DNA of 7,020 nt from DASXRC01 sp036506795 (GCA_036506795.1 DASXRC010000066.1:1-7020); one strand, 5' to 3'. Positions 1-5,988 are shown, numbered from the stretch's first letter. Notes: generated by a model not told the origin, from the letters alone. Translations and numbers: made by a program.

Positions 1-25
1 CCGTGGCTGCACACGGCACCCCACG

Positions 26-2137
26 ATGAAATGGACCGGGCGGGCCGCCCGACTCGTGTGGTTCGGCGTGCTCGCCGGCATTCTGATCGCCTGCGCCGCC
101 GTGCCCGCCGGCGCCCTCGCCGGATACGCCGCGCGGGCCGAGATCGGGGCGTTCGAAACCCTGCCACAGCCCCTGCACATTCCGGCCGACGCGCAGGCGA
201 CCCGCCTATATGCGCGGGACGGCACGACCCTGCTGGCGACGTTCTACGCCGAGAACCGCACCGACGTTGCGCTCGCTCAGGTCTCGCCCGCGATGCGGCA
301 GGCCGTCCTCGCGGCCGAGGACGTCCGGTTCTACGAGCACGGCGCCGTGGACATCCGCAGCATCGCGCGCGCGTTCGTCGTTGACCTGCGCGGGGCCGCC
401 CCGGTGCAGGGCGCGTCGACGCTGACCATGCAGTACGTGCGCAATGTCCGCAAGGAGGACCCCAGCCTCACCCCACAGCAGCGCCGCGCGGCCACCGCGG
501 ACACGCTGCTGCGCAAGCTGACGGAGATCCGGTACGCCGTCGCGCTGGAGCATGGTCTGTCCAAGAACGACATCCTTCAGCGCTATCTGAACACTGCCTA
601 CTTCGGCGCCGGGGCTTACGGCGTCGACGCGGCCAGCCACACGTACTTCGGCAGGCCGCCAGACGACCTCACGGTGACCGAGTCGGCGTTGCTCGCGGGC
701 CTGCTGCAAGCGCCGGACGCGGACAACCCGCTGACCGGCGACCGCGACCGTGCCCTCACGCGACGCGCGTACGTCCTCGACGCCATGGCGCGCGCGGGCG
801 ACATTTCGCCGTCGTTAGCGGCGCGCTTGGCGACCTCGCCGCTGGGCCTGCACCCCGCGCCGACGCCCAATGGCTGTGTGCAGTCGCCCGCCGCCGCCTC
901 CGGTGCCGGCTTCTTCTGCGCGTACCTGCGGCAATGGTGGGACGCCCAGCCCACGTTCGGTGCCACACCGGCCGAACGAGACGATCGGCTCCTACGCGGC
1001 GGCTACACCGTCGTGACATCGCTTGACCCACGCGTGCAGGCCGAGGCCTTGCGCCAGGCACGGTCCGTTTACGGCTACCACAACCCTCGCGCGCTGCCGC
1101 TGGCGGTCGTGGAGCCGGGCACCGGCCGGGTGCGGGCCCTGGCCGTCAACCGGCGCTACAGCCTGGCCGCAAACCCCGCCGGGCAACGCGACTATCCGAA
1201 CACAGTCGAGCAGCTCGTCGCCGGTGGCGGCCCGATCACCGGATATCGGACCGGCTCGACGTTCAAGCTGTTCACCCTGCTGGCCGCGCTGTCCGCCGGG
1301 TTGCCGCTCGACACGTCCTTCGACGCGCCGGCCCGTCTGATCACCCGGTGGCCCGACACTGGGCCGGATGCCTGCGGCGGTCGCTACTGCCCGGCGAACG
1401 CCAACCCGCCATGGATGGACGGGCGCCGCACCATGTGGGACGCGTTCGGCCGGTCGGTCAACACCTACTACGTGTGGCTCGAGTCGAAGCTCGGTCCGCC
1501 CCGGGCAGTGGCGATGGCGCAACGCCTAGGTATAACGTTCCGCGCCGCATCGGACGCACGCATGGCGGCCACCTCGGCGGCCGGCTGGGGAGCGTTCACT
1601 CTCGGCGTCACCGATACCACGCCGCTGGATCTCGCCGAAGCGTACGCGACGATCGCCGCCGACGGCGTGTACTGCCGGCCACTGCCGGTCGAGTCGGTCA
1701 CGGATGCCGACGGGCGTCAGGTGCCGGTCGGACCACAGTGCACGCAGGCGGTGGATCCGGATGTGGCGCACGCGGCCGCGGACGTGGCCCGCTGCCCGGT
1801 CGGCCAGCAGTCGTACTTCGGGAGGTGCGATGGCGGGACCGCCGAGTCGGTCGCCGCGATCTTCGCGGGCCGCCCGGTCGCGGGCAAGACCGGAAGCTCA
1901 CAGGGGAACGCGACGGAGACCTTCGTGGCCATCACGCCTCAGCTCGTCGCCGCCGGCACCGCGGCGGATCCCGCCGATCCTCGCGACCGGGTGGGAGCGG
2001 CCGTGTCCTTCGACGTTGACCGGGCGGTCGCGACCACGCTGGCGTACGCGCTGGCTGGCCAGCCCTGGCAGAGCTTTCCGCCGCCCAGCACCGCGATCGC
2101 GTTCGGCCACGGCCGCGGCCGGCACGCCCAACTCTGA
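26..2137 (+). CDS. Bifunctional class A penicillin-binding protein (transglycosylase/transpeptidase)
   Basis: This 703-residue membrane-anchored enzyme should polymerise lipid II into glycan strands and cross-link their peptides outside the cell membrane. A single N-terminal membrane segment lies at about residues 10-34. The glycosyltransferase (GT51) domain covers about 55-235: catalytic motif EDVRFYEH with Glu98, GASTLTMQYVRN at 129-140, RKLTEIRYAVALE from 163, and the YLNTAYFGAGAYGV block at 187-200. The transpeptidase domain (about 325-680) shows STFK with nucleophile Ser411 and Lys414, SVN at 477-479, and KTGS at 621-624. No PASTA domain or long proline-rich tail follows, so the protein is at the short end for actinobacterial class A PBPs. 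Several cysteines (284, 298, 450, 455, 550, 572, 590, 601) in the extracellular part could form disulfides. Leu264 uses the rare TTA codon. The ATG at 26 sits just before the membrane segment, but the frame is open to the window edge and no Shine-Dalgarno is visible, so the exact start is uncertain. The gene is convergent with the ABC permeases, 22 bp away. Confidence 0.95.
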   Translation: MKWTGRAARLVWFGVLAGILIACAAVPAGALAGYAARAEIGAFETLPQPLHIPADAQATRLYARDGTTLLATFYAENRTDVALAQVSPAMRQAVLAAEDVRFYEHGAVDIRSIARAFVVDLRGAAPVQGASTLTMQYVRNVRKEDPSLTPQQRRAATADTLLRKLTEIRYAVALEHGLSKNDILQRYLNTAYFGAGAYGVDAASHTYFGRPPDDLTVTESALLAGLLQAPDADNPLTGDRDRALTRRAYVLDAMARAGDISPSLAARLATSPLGLHPAPTPNGCVQSPAAASGAGFFCAYLRQWWDAQPTFGATPAERDDRLLRGGYTVVTSLDPRVQAEALRQARSVYGYHNPRALPLAVVEPGTGRVRALAVNRRYSLAANPAGQRDYPNTVEQLVAGGGPITGYRTGSTFKLFTLLAALSAGLPLDTSFDAPARLITRWPDTGPDACGGRYCPANANPPWMDGRRTMWDAFGRSVNTYYVWLESKLGPPRAVAMAQRLGITFRAASDARMAATSAAGWGAFTLGVTDTTPLDLAEAYATIAADGVYCRPLPVESVTDADGRQVPVGPQCTQAVDPDVAHAAADVARCPVGQQSYFGRCDGGTAESVAAIFAGRPVAGKTGSSQGNATETFVAITPQLVAAGTAADPADPRDRVGAAVSFDVDRAVATTLAYALAGQPWQSFPPPSTAIAFGHGRGRHAQL

Positions 2138-2159
2138 GGGAGTTCGCGGACGGGGTCGG

Positions 2160-3119
2160 TCAGCTCACTCGGACCCGCGGGTCGAGGACCGCGTACAGCA
2201 GATCGACCACGATGTTGGCGAGGACGATGAACACGGCCGCCAGCAGCACTATGCCGACGATCACGGGGAGGTCCTGCGTGGTGATCGACTGCACGGCGAG
2301 CTGGCCCAACCCGGGTAGCCCGAAGACTGTCTCGGTTACGATCGCGCCGCCGAGCAGCGTCCCGACGTCGATGCCGAGCTGGGTGACCATCGGCGTGAGC
2401 GCGCTGCGCAAGGCGTGCCGGTAGACGACGCGGCGCTCGGTGATCCCCTTGGCCCGGGCGGTGCGCACATAATCCTCGCCGAGAACCTCGAGCAGGGACG
2501 CGCGGGTCAGCCGGGTATACGTCGCGGCCGACACGACCGCGAGCGTCAACCACGGCAGGATCAGGTGCCGCACCCAGCCGGCCGGGCTCTGTGTCAGCGG
2601 CACGTAGCCGCCGCCCGGGAAGGCGTCGACCCCGGCGAGGTGGAGGCGGAAGAAGAAGACGTAGAGCAGCAGCAAGCCGACGAGGAATGTGGGCATCGAC
2701 AGTCCAGTGAGGACGAACAGGGTCGCGCCGCGGTCAACCAACGTGCGCGGGCGGCGGGCGGCGAGAACGCCGATGCCGACGCCGAGAACCAACCACATGA
2801 GCGCGCCGCCAAGTGTCAGCGAGACGGTGACCGGTAGCCGCGTCGCGATCAGCGAGCGCACCGACTCAGAGTTGTAGTAGGAGCAGCCCAGGTCGCCGTG
2901 GACGAGGCCGGCGAGGAAGCGCGCGTACTGGACGGGAACCGGACGGTCCAGGCCCAGCCGGTGGCGTACCGCGGCGACGGTCGCGGGCGTGGCCAGCCGA
3001 CCGGCGATGGCCCGCGCCGGGTCGGGCGGGGCCACGAAGAAGAGTGCGAATACCACTACGCTGATCAGCCAGGTGACGGCGACGGCGAGCAGCAGCCGGC
3101 GTATCACGAAGCGGATCAT
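2160..3119 (-). CDS. Peptide/nickel-type ABC transporter permease, DppB-like
   Basis: This 319-residue inner-membrane protein is one of the two pore-forming permeases of a dipeptide/oligopeptide/nickel-type ABC importer. It opens with the typical MIRFVIRRLL start and a first membrane helix at about 8-30. An extracytoplasmic stretch follows that contains the family's RHRLGLDRPVPVQYARFL and GDLGCSYYNSESV segments (residues 52-88). Further membrane helices lie at about 98-120, 133-157, 188-200, 247-268 and 285-310. The cytoplasmic EAA loop that docks on the ATPase reads DYVRTARAKGITERRVVYRHALRSALTP (216-243), a near-consensus match. The C-terminal LLYAVLDPRVRV is also typical. The ATG at 3119 overlaps the stop of the DppC-like gene as ATGA, so the two are translationally coupled. 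No further transporter gene follows; the next gene is convergent. The substrate cannot be read from the sequence. Confidence 0.94.
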   Translation of the reverse strand: MIRFVIRRLLLAVAVTWLISVVVFALFFVAPPDPARAIAGRLATPATVAAVRHRLGLDRPVPVQYARFLAGLVHGDLGCSYYNSESVRSLIATRLPVTVSLTLGGALMWLVLGVGIGVLAARRPRTLVDRGATLFVLTGLSMPTFLVGLLLLYVFFFRLHLAGVDAFPGGGYVPLTQSPAGWVRHLILPWLTLAVVSAATYTRLTRASLLEVLGEDYVRTARAKGITERRVVYRHALRSALTPMVTQLGIDVGTLLGGAIVTETVFGLPGLGQLAVQSITTQDLPVIVGIVLLAAVFIVLANIVVDLLYAVLDPRVRVS

Positions 3120-4075
3120 CTCGGCCCTCTCGCGAACAGCCGCTCGGTGCCGGGGTCGAGTGCGTCGCGCACGCTGTCGCCGAGCAGGTTGAAGGCCAAC
3201 GTGGTCGCCAGCAACGCGAGCCCTGGAAACAGCAGGTACCACCAGGCGACCTGGTAGAACTGCAGCGAGTCGGCGAGCATGTTTCCCCAGGTCGGCGTCG
3301 GCGGTACGACGCCAAGGCCGAGGAAGGAGAGCGTCGATTCGAAGACGATCGCGGTCGGGATCAGCAGCGTCGCGTAGACGATCACCGGCGCCATCAGGTT
3401 GGGCAGCACCTCGACGAACATGATCCGCAGGTCGCCGGCGCCCAGCGACCGGGCGGCCTCGACGTACTCCTTCTCCCGGATCGACAGCGCCTGGCCGCGA
3501 ACGATGCGCCCGACCGCGGCCCAGGAGAAGAACGCGATCACGAAGATCGACACGGTGAGGCTCGGCCCGACGATCGACACCAGCGCGATCGCGAAGAGCA
3601 GGAACGGGAACGACAGCACGACGTCCATGAACCGCGCGAGGAACGTGTCGATCGCGCCGCGGAAGTAGCCGGCGGCCAGCCCGACCACGACCCCCGCCGC
3701 GACCGCGAGCATCGTCGACACCACGCCCACCAGCAGCGAGATCCGGGTGCCGTAGACGATCCGGACGAGCAGGTCCCGGCCGAGGTTGTCGGTGCCGAGG
3801 AGGAACTCCCGGTTCGGGCCGATCGGCAACCCGTCGGGGGTGAGTCCGGTCTCGCGGTACTGGGTGTAGGGATCGTGCCCGACGAGGTGGGCGATGAGCG
3901 GCGCGCCGAGCGCGACGCAAATGAGGACCGTGATCGTCACCGCCGACGCCATCGCGACGCGGTCGCGGCGCAGCCGCGCCCACGCCAGCCGGAGCGGGCT
4001 GCGGCCCTCGATCGTCCGCGCGGCCACGACTTCCGGCGGTTCGGTCGGCAACCGTTCGAGCGGAACCGCACTCAT
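3116..4075 (-). CDS. Peptide/nickel-type ABC transporter permease, DppC-like
   Basis: This 319-residue protein is the second permease of the same importer. A cytoplasmic N-terminus (1-40) leads into helix 1 (about 42-64). The extracytoplasmic segment FLLGTDNLGRDLLVRIVYGTRISL (91-114) is the DppC/OppC hallmark. Helices follow at about 115-138, 152-172, 175-192, 227-247 and 278-298. The EAA loop reads EYVEAARSLGAGDLRIMFVEVLPNLMAP (203-230). The C-terminal NLLGDSVRDALDPGTERL is also typical. I chose the ATG at 4075 because the protein from there has normal family length. Upstream codons in this frame belong to the repeat and to antisense-like sequence. This start overlaps the stop of the repeat-encoded ORF as ATGA and has a weak GAGG at 4082-4085. 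It lies inside a predicted hairpin. In most importers of this type DppB precedes DppC; here the DppC-like gene comes first. Confidence 0.93.
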   Translation of the reverse strand: MSAVPLERLPTEPPEVVAARTIEGRSPLRLAWARLRRDRVAMASAVTITVLICVALGAPLIAHLVGHDPYTQYRETGLTPDGLPIGPNREFLLGTDNLGRDLLVRIVYGTRISLLVGVVSTMLAVAAGVVVGLAAGYFRGAIDTFLARFMDVVLSFPFLLFAIALVSIVGPSLTVSIFVIAFFSWAAVGRIVRGQALSIREKEYVEAARSLGAGDLRIMFVEVLPNLMAPVIVYATLLIPTAIVFESTLSFLGLGVVPPTPTWGNMLADSLQFYQVAWWYLLFPGLALLATTLAFNLLGDSVRDALDPGTERLFARGPR

Positions 4076-4108
4076 GCCCGGCCTCGCTTCGCTGCGGCCA
4101 GGCATGAG
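4071..4108. promoter_or_regulatory. Hairpin enclosing the DppC-like start codon
   Basis: CTCATGCC (4071-4078) pairs perfectly with GGCATGAG (4101-4108). After a C/A mismatch, GGCC (4080-4083) pairs with GGCC (4096-4099), leaving a 12-nt loop. In the minus-strand mRNA the 3' arm holds both the ATG (4075) and its GAGG (4082-4085). The start would be masked unless a ribosome translating the leader ORF opens the stem. The pairing is seen in the sequence; the regulatory effect is inferred. Confidence 0.5.
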
Positions 4109-4212
4109 GCACCATCCGCGCTGTGCTTGTCGATTCGCTCGCTGCGCTCGCTCATGCCGCCTCGCTTCGCTGCGGCCAGGCATGAAGCACGAAACGCGCT
4201 GCGCTTGCTCAT
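4072..4212 (-). CDS. Repeat-encoded leader ORF (MSKRS.../MSERSER...), coupled to the DppC-like gene
   Basis: This 46-codon ORF has an ATG at 4212 preceded by a perfect AAGGAG with a 6-nt spacer. It encodes two versions of one peptide: MSKRSAFRASCLAAAKRGG, then MSERSERIDKHSADGASCL followed by AAAKRGRA. Its ATG overlaps the stop of the ABC ATPase remnant (ATGA, 4212-4209), and its own TGA overlaps the ATG of the DppC-like permease (ATGA, 4075-4072). Translating ribosomes could therefore pass from one gene to the next. The same frame is also the end of the truncated kinase ORF, so this stretch can be made either as a free peptide or as a kinase tail. The peptide has no recognisable domain. It is most likely a by-product of a repeat that has settled at the gene start, although I recall similar MSERSER starts in annotated Micromonosporaceae proteins. 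Confidence 0.55.
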   Translation of the reverse strand: MSKRSAFRASCLAAAKRGGMSERSERIDKHSADGASCLAAAKRGRA

Positions 4213-5169
4213 TGGGGGCTCCTTCCCGGGTCGGCGGCGGCTCGGGCCAGGTCGTCGGTTGGCTCGACCGGGAAGTGGCAGGCGGTGAGGTGGGCCCGCG
4301 CATCCGGCGGCCGCCGCCACAGCTCGGGTGCCTCGACCGTGCAGCGCGACCGCGGCGCGCAGCGCCTGCCTGGCCGTCTCGTGGTCGGCGCTGGTGAGGC
4401 CCAGCTCCAGCTCGGCGCGGAGGACCGCGACCGGGGTGCGCAGCTCGTGCGCGGCGTCGTCGAGGAACGCCCGCTCGCGCCGGTGGGCCGCGTCGATCCG
4501 GTCGAGCATGCCGTTGAGGGTGCGGGCGAGCGTGGCGATCTCGTCTGTGCCGGGCGGCTCGGGAAGCCGCCGTTCCGGTTCGGCCGCGGTCAGCGCCAGG
4601 GCCTCGGCGGTGAGCGCGGCGACCGGGCCGAGCGAGACGTCGACCAGCCGCCGTACCGCCAGCGTCAGCACGAGGACCAGCGCTGGCCCGATGACCGCGA
4701 GCCCGATCAGCACCCGCCGCGCCGCCGCGTTGACCGTGGCCAGGCTGGATCCCACGACGACGACGCGGCCGTCCGGCAGCCGGCGGGCGCCGATGAGCGC
4801 GTCGGCGCCGAGCCCGGGCTCCGGCCGGCGCACCAGCAGCTCGCCGCGGGTCGCCCTGGCCAGGTCCGCCGGGGTGAGCATGGGCGTGGCCGGCGCCGCC
4901 GCCGAGTGCGCCGCCACGGTCCCGCGCGCCAGCAGCTGCGCGTACGGGTCGCGGAGGACGGGAGCCAGGTCGCCGGCCTGGACCGCGGCGGCCATGTCGC
5001 TCAACCGCACCATCAGGTCATCCGTGGCCGCCGCTCGCAGCTGGCCCGCCAGCGCGGCGTACCCGATCACCAGGCCGGTGCCGACGATCACGGCGAGCCC
5101 GACGGCGTAGACCGCGGTGATGCGGCCCCGAAGGGTTCCCGGCGCAAGCCTGCGTAGCGACGCCCTCAC
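4072..5169 (-). CDS. Truncated sensor histidine kinase, fused to out-of-frame ATPase and repeat sequence
   Basis: From the GTG at 5169 the first ~273 residues are an ordinary two-component sensor kinase: membrane helix 1 (about 19-42), an extracellular sensor region (43-152), helix 2 (about 153-172), a HAMP linker (173-226) and a HisKA dimerisation helix with H-box FLDDAAHELRTP, phosphoacceptor His241. Homology stops at about residue 270 (RQALRAA). The ATP-binding domain (N, G1, G2 boxes) is missing entirely. The frame continues for 46 residues through the ABC ATPase remnant in the wrong frame, then through the 46-residue repeat ORF, to a TGA at 4072 that overlaps the DppC-like ATG; the whole ORF is 365 codons. 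Such a protein cannot phosphorylate itself. It could dimerise or sense, but it is most likely a gene relic. No Shine-Dalgarno precedes the GTG. The partner regulator lies divergently 19 bp away. Confidence 0.8.
   Translation of the reverse strand: MRASLRRLAPGTLRGRITAVYAVGLAVIVGTGLVIGYAALAGQLRAAATDDLMVRLSDMAAAVQAGDLAPVLRDPYAQLLARGTVAAHSAAAPATPMLTPADLARATRGELLVRRPEPGLGADALIGARRLPDGRVVVVGSSLATVNAAARRVLIGLAVIGPALVLVLTLAVRRLVDVSLGPVAALTAEALALTAAEPERRLPEPPGTDEIATLARTLNGMLDRIDAAHRRERAFLDDAAHELRTPVAVLRAELELGLTSADHETARQALRAAVALHGRGTRAVAAAAGCAGPPHRLPLPGRANRRPGPSRRRPGKEPPMSKRSAFRASCLAAAKRGGMSERSERIDKHSADGASCLAAAKRGRA
4209..4367 (-). pseudogene. C-terminal remnant of an oligopeptide ABC transporter ATPase (DppD/OppD/OppF type)
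   Basis: In the frame ending with TGA at 4211-4209 the last 52 codons read RRCAPRSRCTVEAPELWRRP... and then ARAHLTACHFPVEPT..., ending in SPQ. This is the conserved C-terminal region of peptide-transporter ATPases, where a GCRF.PRC...C....P.L stretch precedes H.VACHFP (the oligopeptide/dipeptide C-terminal domain). No Walker A, signature or Walker B motif exists here, and no start codon is evident: upstream of about 4367 this frame gives only shadow of the kinase gene. The stop overlaps the next ATG as ATGA, the usual spacing inside such operons, so this was the gene just ahead of the DppC-like permease. It is a 3' fragment left by a deletion or rearrangement, or by an assembly join. Confidence 0.75.
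4219..4224 (-). promoter_or_regulatory. Strong Shine-Dalgarno stranded upstream of the repeat
   Basis: On the minus strand AAGGAG is followed by CCCCCA and then ATG at 4212. This is the only consensus ribosome binding site on the minus strand of the central region. It now serves the repeat-encoded leader, but it probably once served the DppC-like permease directly, whose present ATG is 137 bp further on and has only GAGG. Confidence 0.7.
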
Positions 5170-5175
5170 GCGGCG

Positions 5176-5182
5176 TACGGTA
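5176..5182. promoter_or_regulatory. Candidate symmetric -10 element for divergent leaderless transcripts
   Basis: The heptamer TACGGTA contains a TAnnnT -10 hexamer on each strand: TACGGT (5176-5181, plus) and TACCGT (5182-5177, minus). Exactly 7 nt separate the plus hexamer from the response regulator GTG (5189), and exactly 7 nt separate the minus hexamer from the kinase GTG (5169). This is the spacing expected if transcription starts at the first base of each start codon. Neither gene has a Shine-Dalgarno, which fits leaderless mRNAs, common in Actinobacteria. No clear -35 box is seen in either direction. The short motif could occur by chance; the double 7-nt spacing is the main support. 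Confidence 0.5.
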
Positions 5183-5188
5183 GCCGCC

Positions 5189-5860
5189 GTGCGGCTGTTG
5201 CTGGTCGAGGATGACGCCCGCCTGGCCGATGTGCTTCGGCGCGGCCTGGTCGCCGAGGGCCACGCGGTCGATGCGGTCGCCACCGGTACGGACGCGCTGT
5301 GGGCGGCCCGGGAGCACGCGTACGACCTGGTCGTGCTCGACCTCATGATCCCGGAGCCGGACGGCGTCGCGGTCACCCAGATGCTGCGCCGCGAGGAGCG
5401 CTGGATGCCGATCCTGATCCTCACCGCGCGGGACGCGGTCGCCGACCGGGTGGCCGCGCTCGACGCCGGCGCCGACGACTACCTGGTCAAACCGGTGGCC
5501 CTGCAGGAGCTGCACGCCCGGATCCGGGCGCTGACCCGCCGGGCGCCGTCCCAGCGACCAGTCACCCTCGCCGTCGCCGGGATCACGCTGGACCCGGCGC
5601 GCCGCACCGTCCTCCGCGACGGCGTGCCCGTGGCGCTTTCGGCCAAGGAGTTCACCCTGCTGTACGAACTGATGCGCCACCCGGGCGAGGTGCTCTCCCG
5701 TACCCACCTGATCGACCACGTGTGGGACAGCGCATACGAGGGCGGATCCAACGTGGTGGACGTCTACGTCCGGTACCTCCGGGAGAAGCTGGATCGCCCG
5801 TTCGGCCGGGAGAGCATCCAGACCGTGCGCGGCGCGGGCTACCGCCTGACCGCCGAGTAG
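5189..5860 (+). CDS. OmpR/PhoB-family response regulator
   Basis: This 223-residue cytoplasmic transcription factor has a receiver domain (about 1-112) and a winged-helix DNA-binding domain (about 125-222). The receiver has the acidic pair Asp8-Asp9, phosphoacceptor Asp51 (VVLDLMIPEPDG), Thr79 (LILTARD) and Lys101 (YLVKP), so it looks fully able to be phosphorylated. The effector domain shows LSAKEFTLLYELMRHPGEVLSR, the recognition-helix region NVVDVYVRYLREKL and the closing TVRGAGYRL, all standard for the family. I chose the GTG at 5189 because VRLLLVEDD is the normal N-terminus; the ATG at 5117 would add 24 residues that are antisense to the kinase. There is no Shine-Dalgarno. Its usual partner kinase, divergent at 5169, has lost its catalytic domain, so this regulator must use another kinase, a small phosphodonor, or act unphosphorylated. 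Targets are unknown; autoregulation of the shared 19-bp gap is plausible. Confidence 0.95.
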   Translation: MRLLLVEDDARLADVLRRGLVAEGHAVDAVATGTDALWAAREHAYDLVVLDLMIPEPDGVAVTQMLRREERWMPILILTARDAVADRVAALDAGADDYLVKPVALQELHARIRALTRRAPSQRPVTLAVAGITLDPARRTVLRDGVPVALSAKEFTLLYELMRHPGEVLSRTHLIDHVWDSAYEGGSNVVDVYVRYLREKLDRPFGRESIQTVRGAGYRLTAE

Positions 5861-5863
5861 CCG

Positions 5864-5927
5864 GGTCGGCCGCTCGCAGGCGCCAGCCGCAGCCGACCGT
5901 GCCGGCGCCGAGGCGGTCGAGGCGCCG
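5864..5927 (+). terminator. Two hairpins after the response regulator, possible terminator
   Basis: Four bases after the stop, GGTCGGC (5864-5870) pairs perfectly with GCCGACC (5892-5898). A second stem, CGGCGCC (5903-5909) with GGCGCCG (5921-5927), follows with an 11-nt loop. No T-run follows either stem, so a classical intrinsic terminator is not shown. Tandem GC-rich hairpins without U-tracts are common at actinobacterial gene ends. Confidence 0.4.
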
Positions 5928-5988
5928 CCGTGCCAGAGAAACATGCAGTTTGTGCTCTTTCACCAGCGCGCCCGAGGCCTTTGAATCT

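Larger units (their letters stand above)
4071..4212 (-). repeat. Two-copy tandem repeat at the permease start (MSERSER-type repeat)
   Basis: Two related units lie head to tail. They share a perfect 27-bp core, 4081-4107 and 4159-4185, offset by 78 bp, followed by a diverged ~20-bp part (GGCACCATCCGCGCTGTGCT against AGCACGAAACGCGCTGCGCT). On the minus strand each unit begins with ATGAGC(A/G)AGCGCAGC, and the unit ends are marked by three ATGAG sequences (starting at 4212, 4155 and 4075). The units are 57 and 80 bp long. The unit nearer the permease carries the full MSERSERID-coding part; the other lacks about 20 bp of it. Each core is flanked by inverted arms TCATGCC/GGCATGA (4152-4158 with 4179-4185; 4072-4078 with 4101-4107). 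This resembles a family of short intergenic repeats of Micromonosporaceae, an identification that rests on memory. Confidence 0.8.

Noticed and set aside
206..709. Long minus-strand ORF inside the PBP gene
   Set aside because: It is antisense to the conserved glycosyltransferase motifs and has no recognisable domain; such shadows are expected at this GC content.
2138..2176. Terminator between the convergent PBP and permease genes
   Set aside because: Only a 5-bp stem GGGTC/GACCC (2153-2157, 2172-2176) with a 14-nt loop and no T-run; too weak to call.
1348..2318. Plus-strand ORFs overlapping the PBP 3' end and running into the permease region
   Set aside because: Arg/Ser/Pro-rich out-of-frame translations of the PBP and antisense of the permease, with no domain or ribosome binding site.
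3120..4115. N-terminal extension of the DppB-like gene to 4115
   Set aside because: The extension is the out-of-frame shadow of the DppC-like gene; the true start is the MIRFVIRRLL methionine at 3119 with an ATGA overlap.
4071..4212. CRISPR array
   Set aside because: Only two copies, with coding-like diverged units and inverted arms, no regular spacers and no cas genes.
4076..4303. N-terminal extension of the DppC-like gene to 4303
   Set aside because: The added residues are an alternative frame of the repeat and of the ATPase remnant; the length from 4075 fits the family.
4285..5157. Plus-strand ORF of 290 codons across the kinase gene
   Set aside because: Antisense to the kinase, which has clear H-box, HAMP and membrane segments on the minus strand.
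5117..5188. Earlier ATG start for the response regulator
   Set aside because: It adds 24 residues antisense to the kinase N-terminus; the receiver domain normally begins within two or three residues of LLLVEDD.
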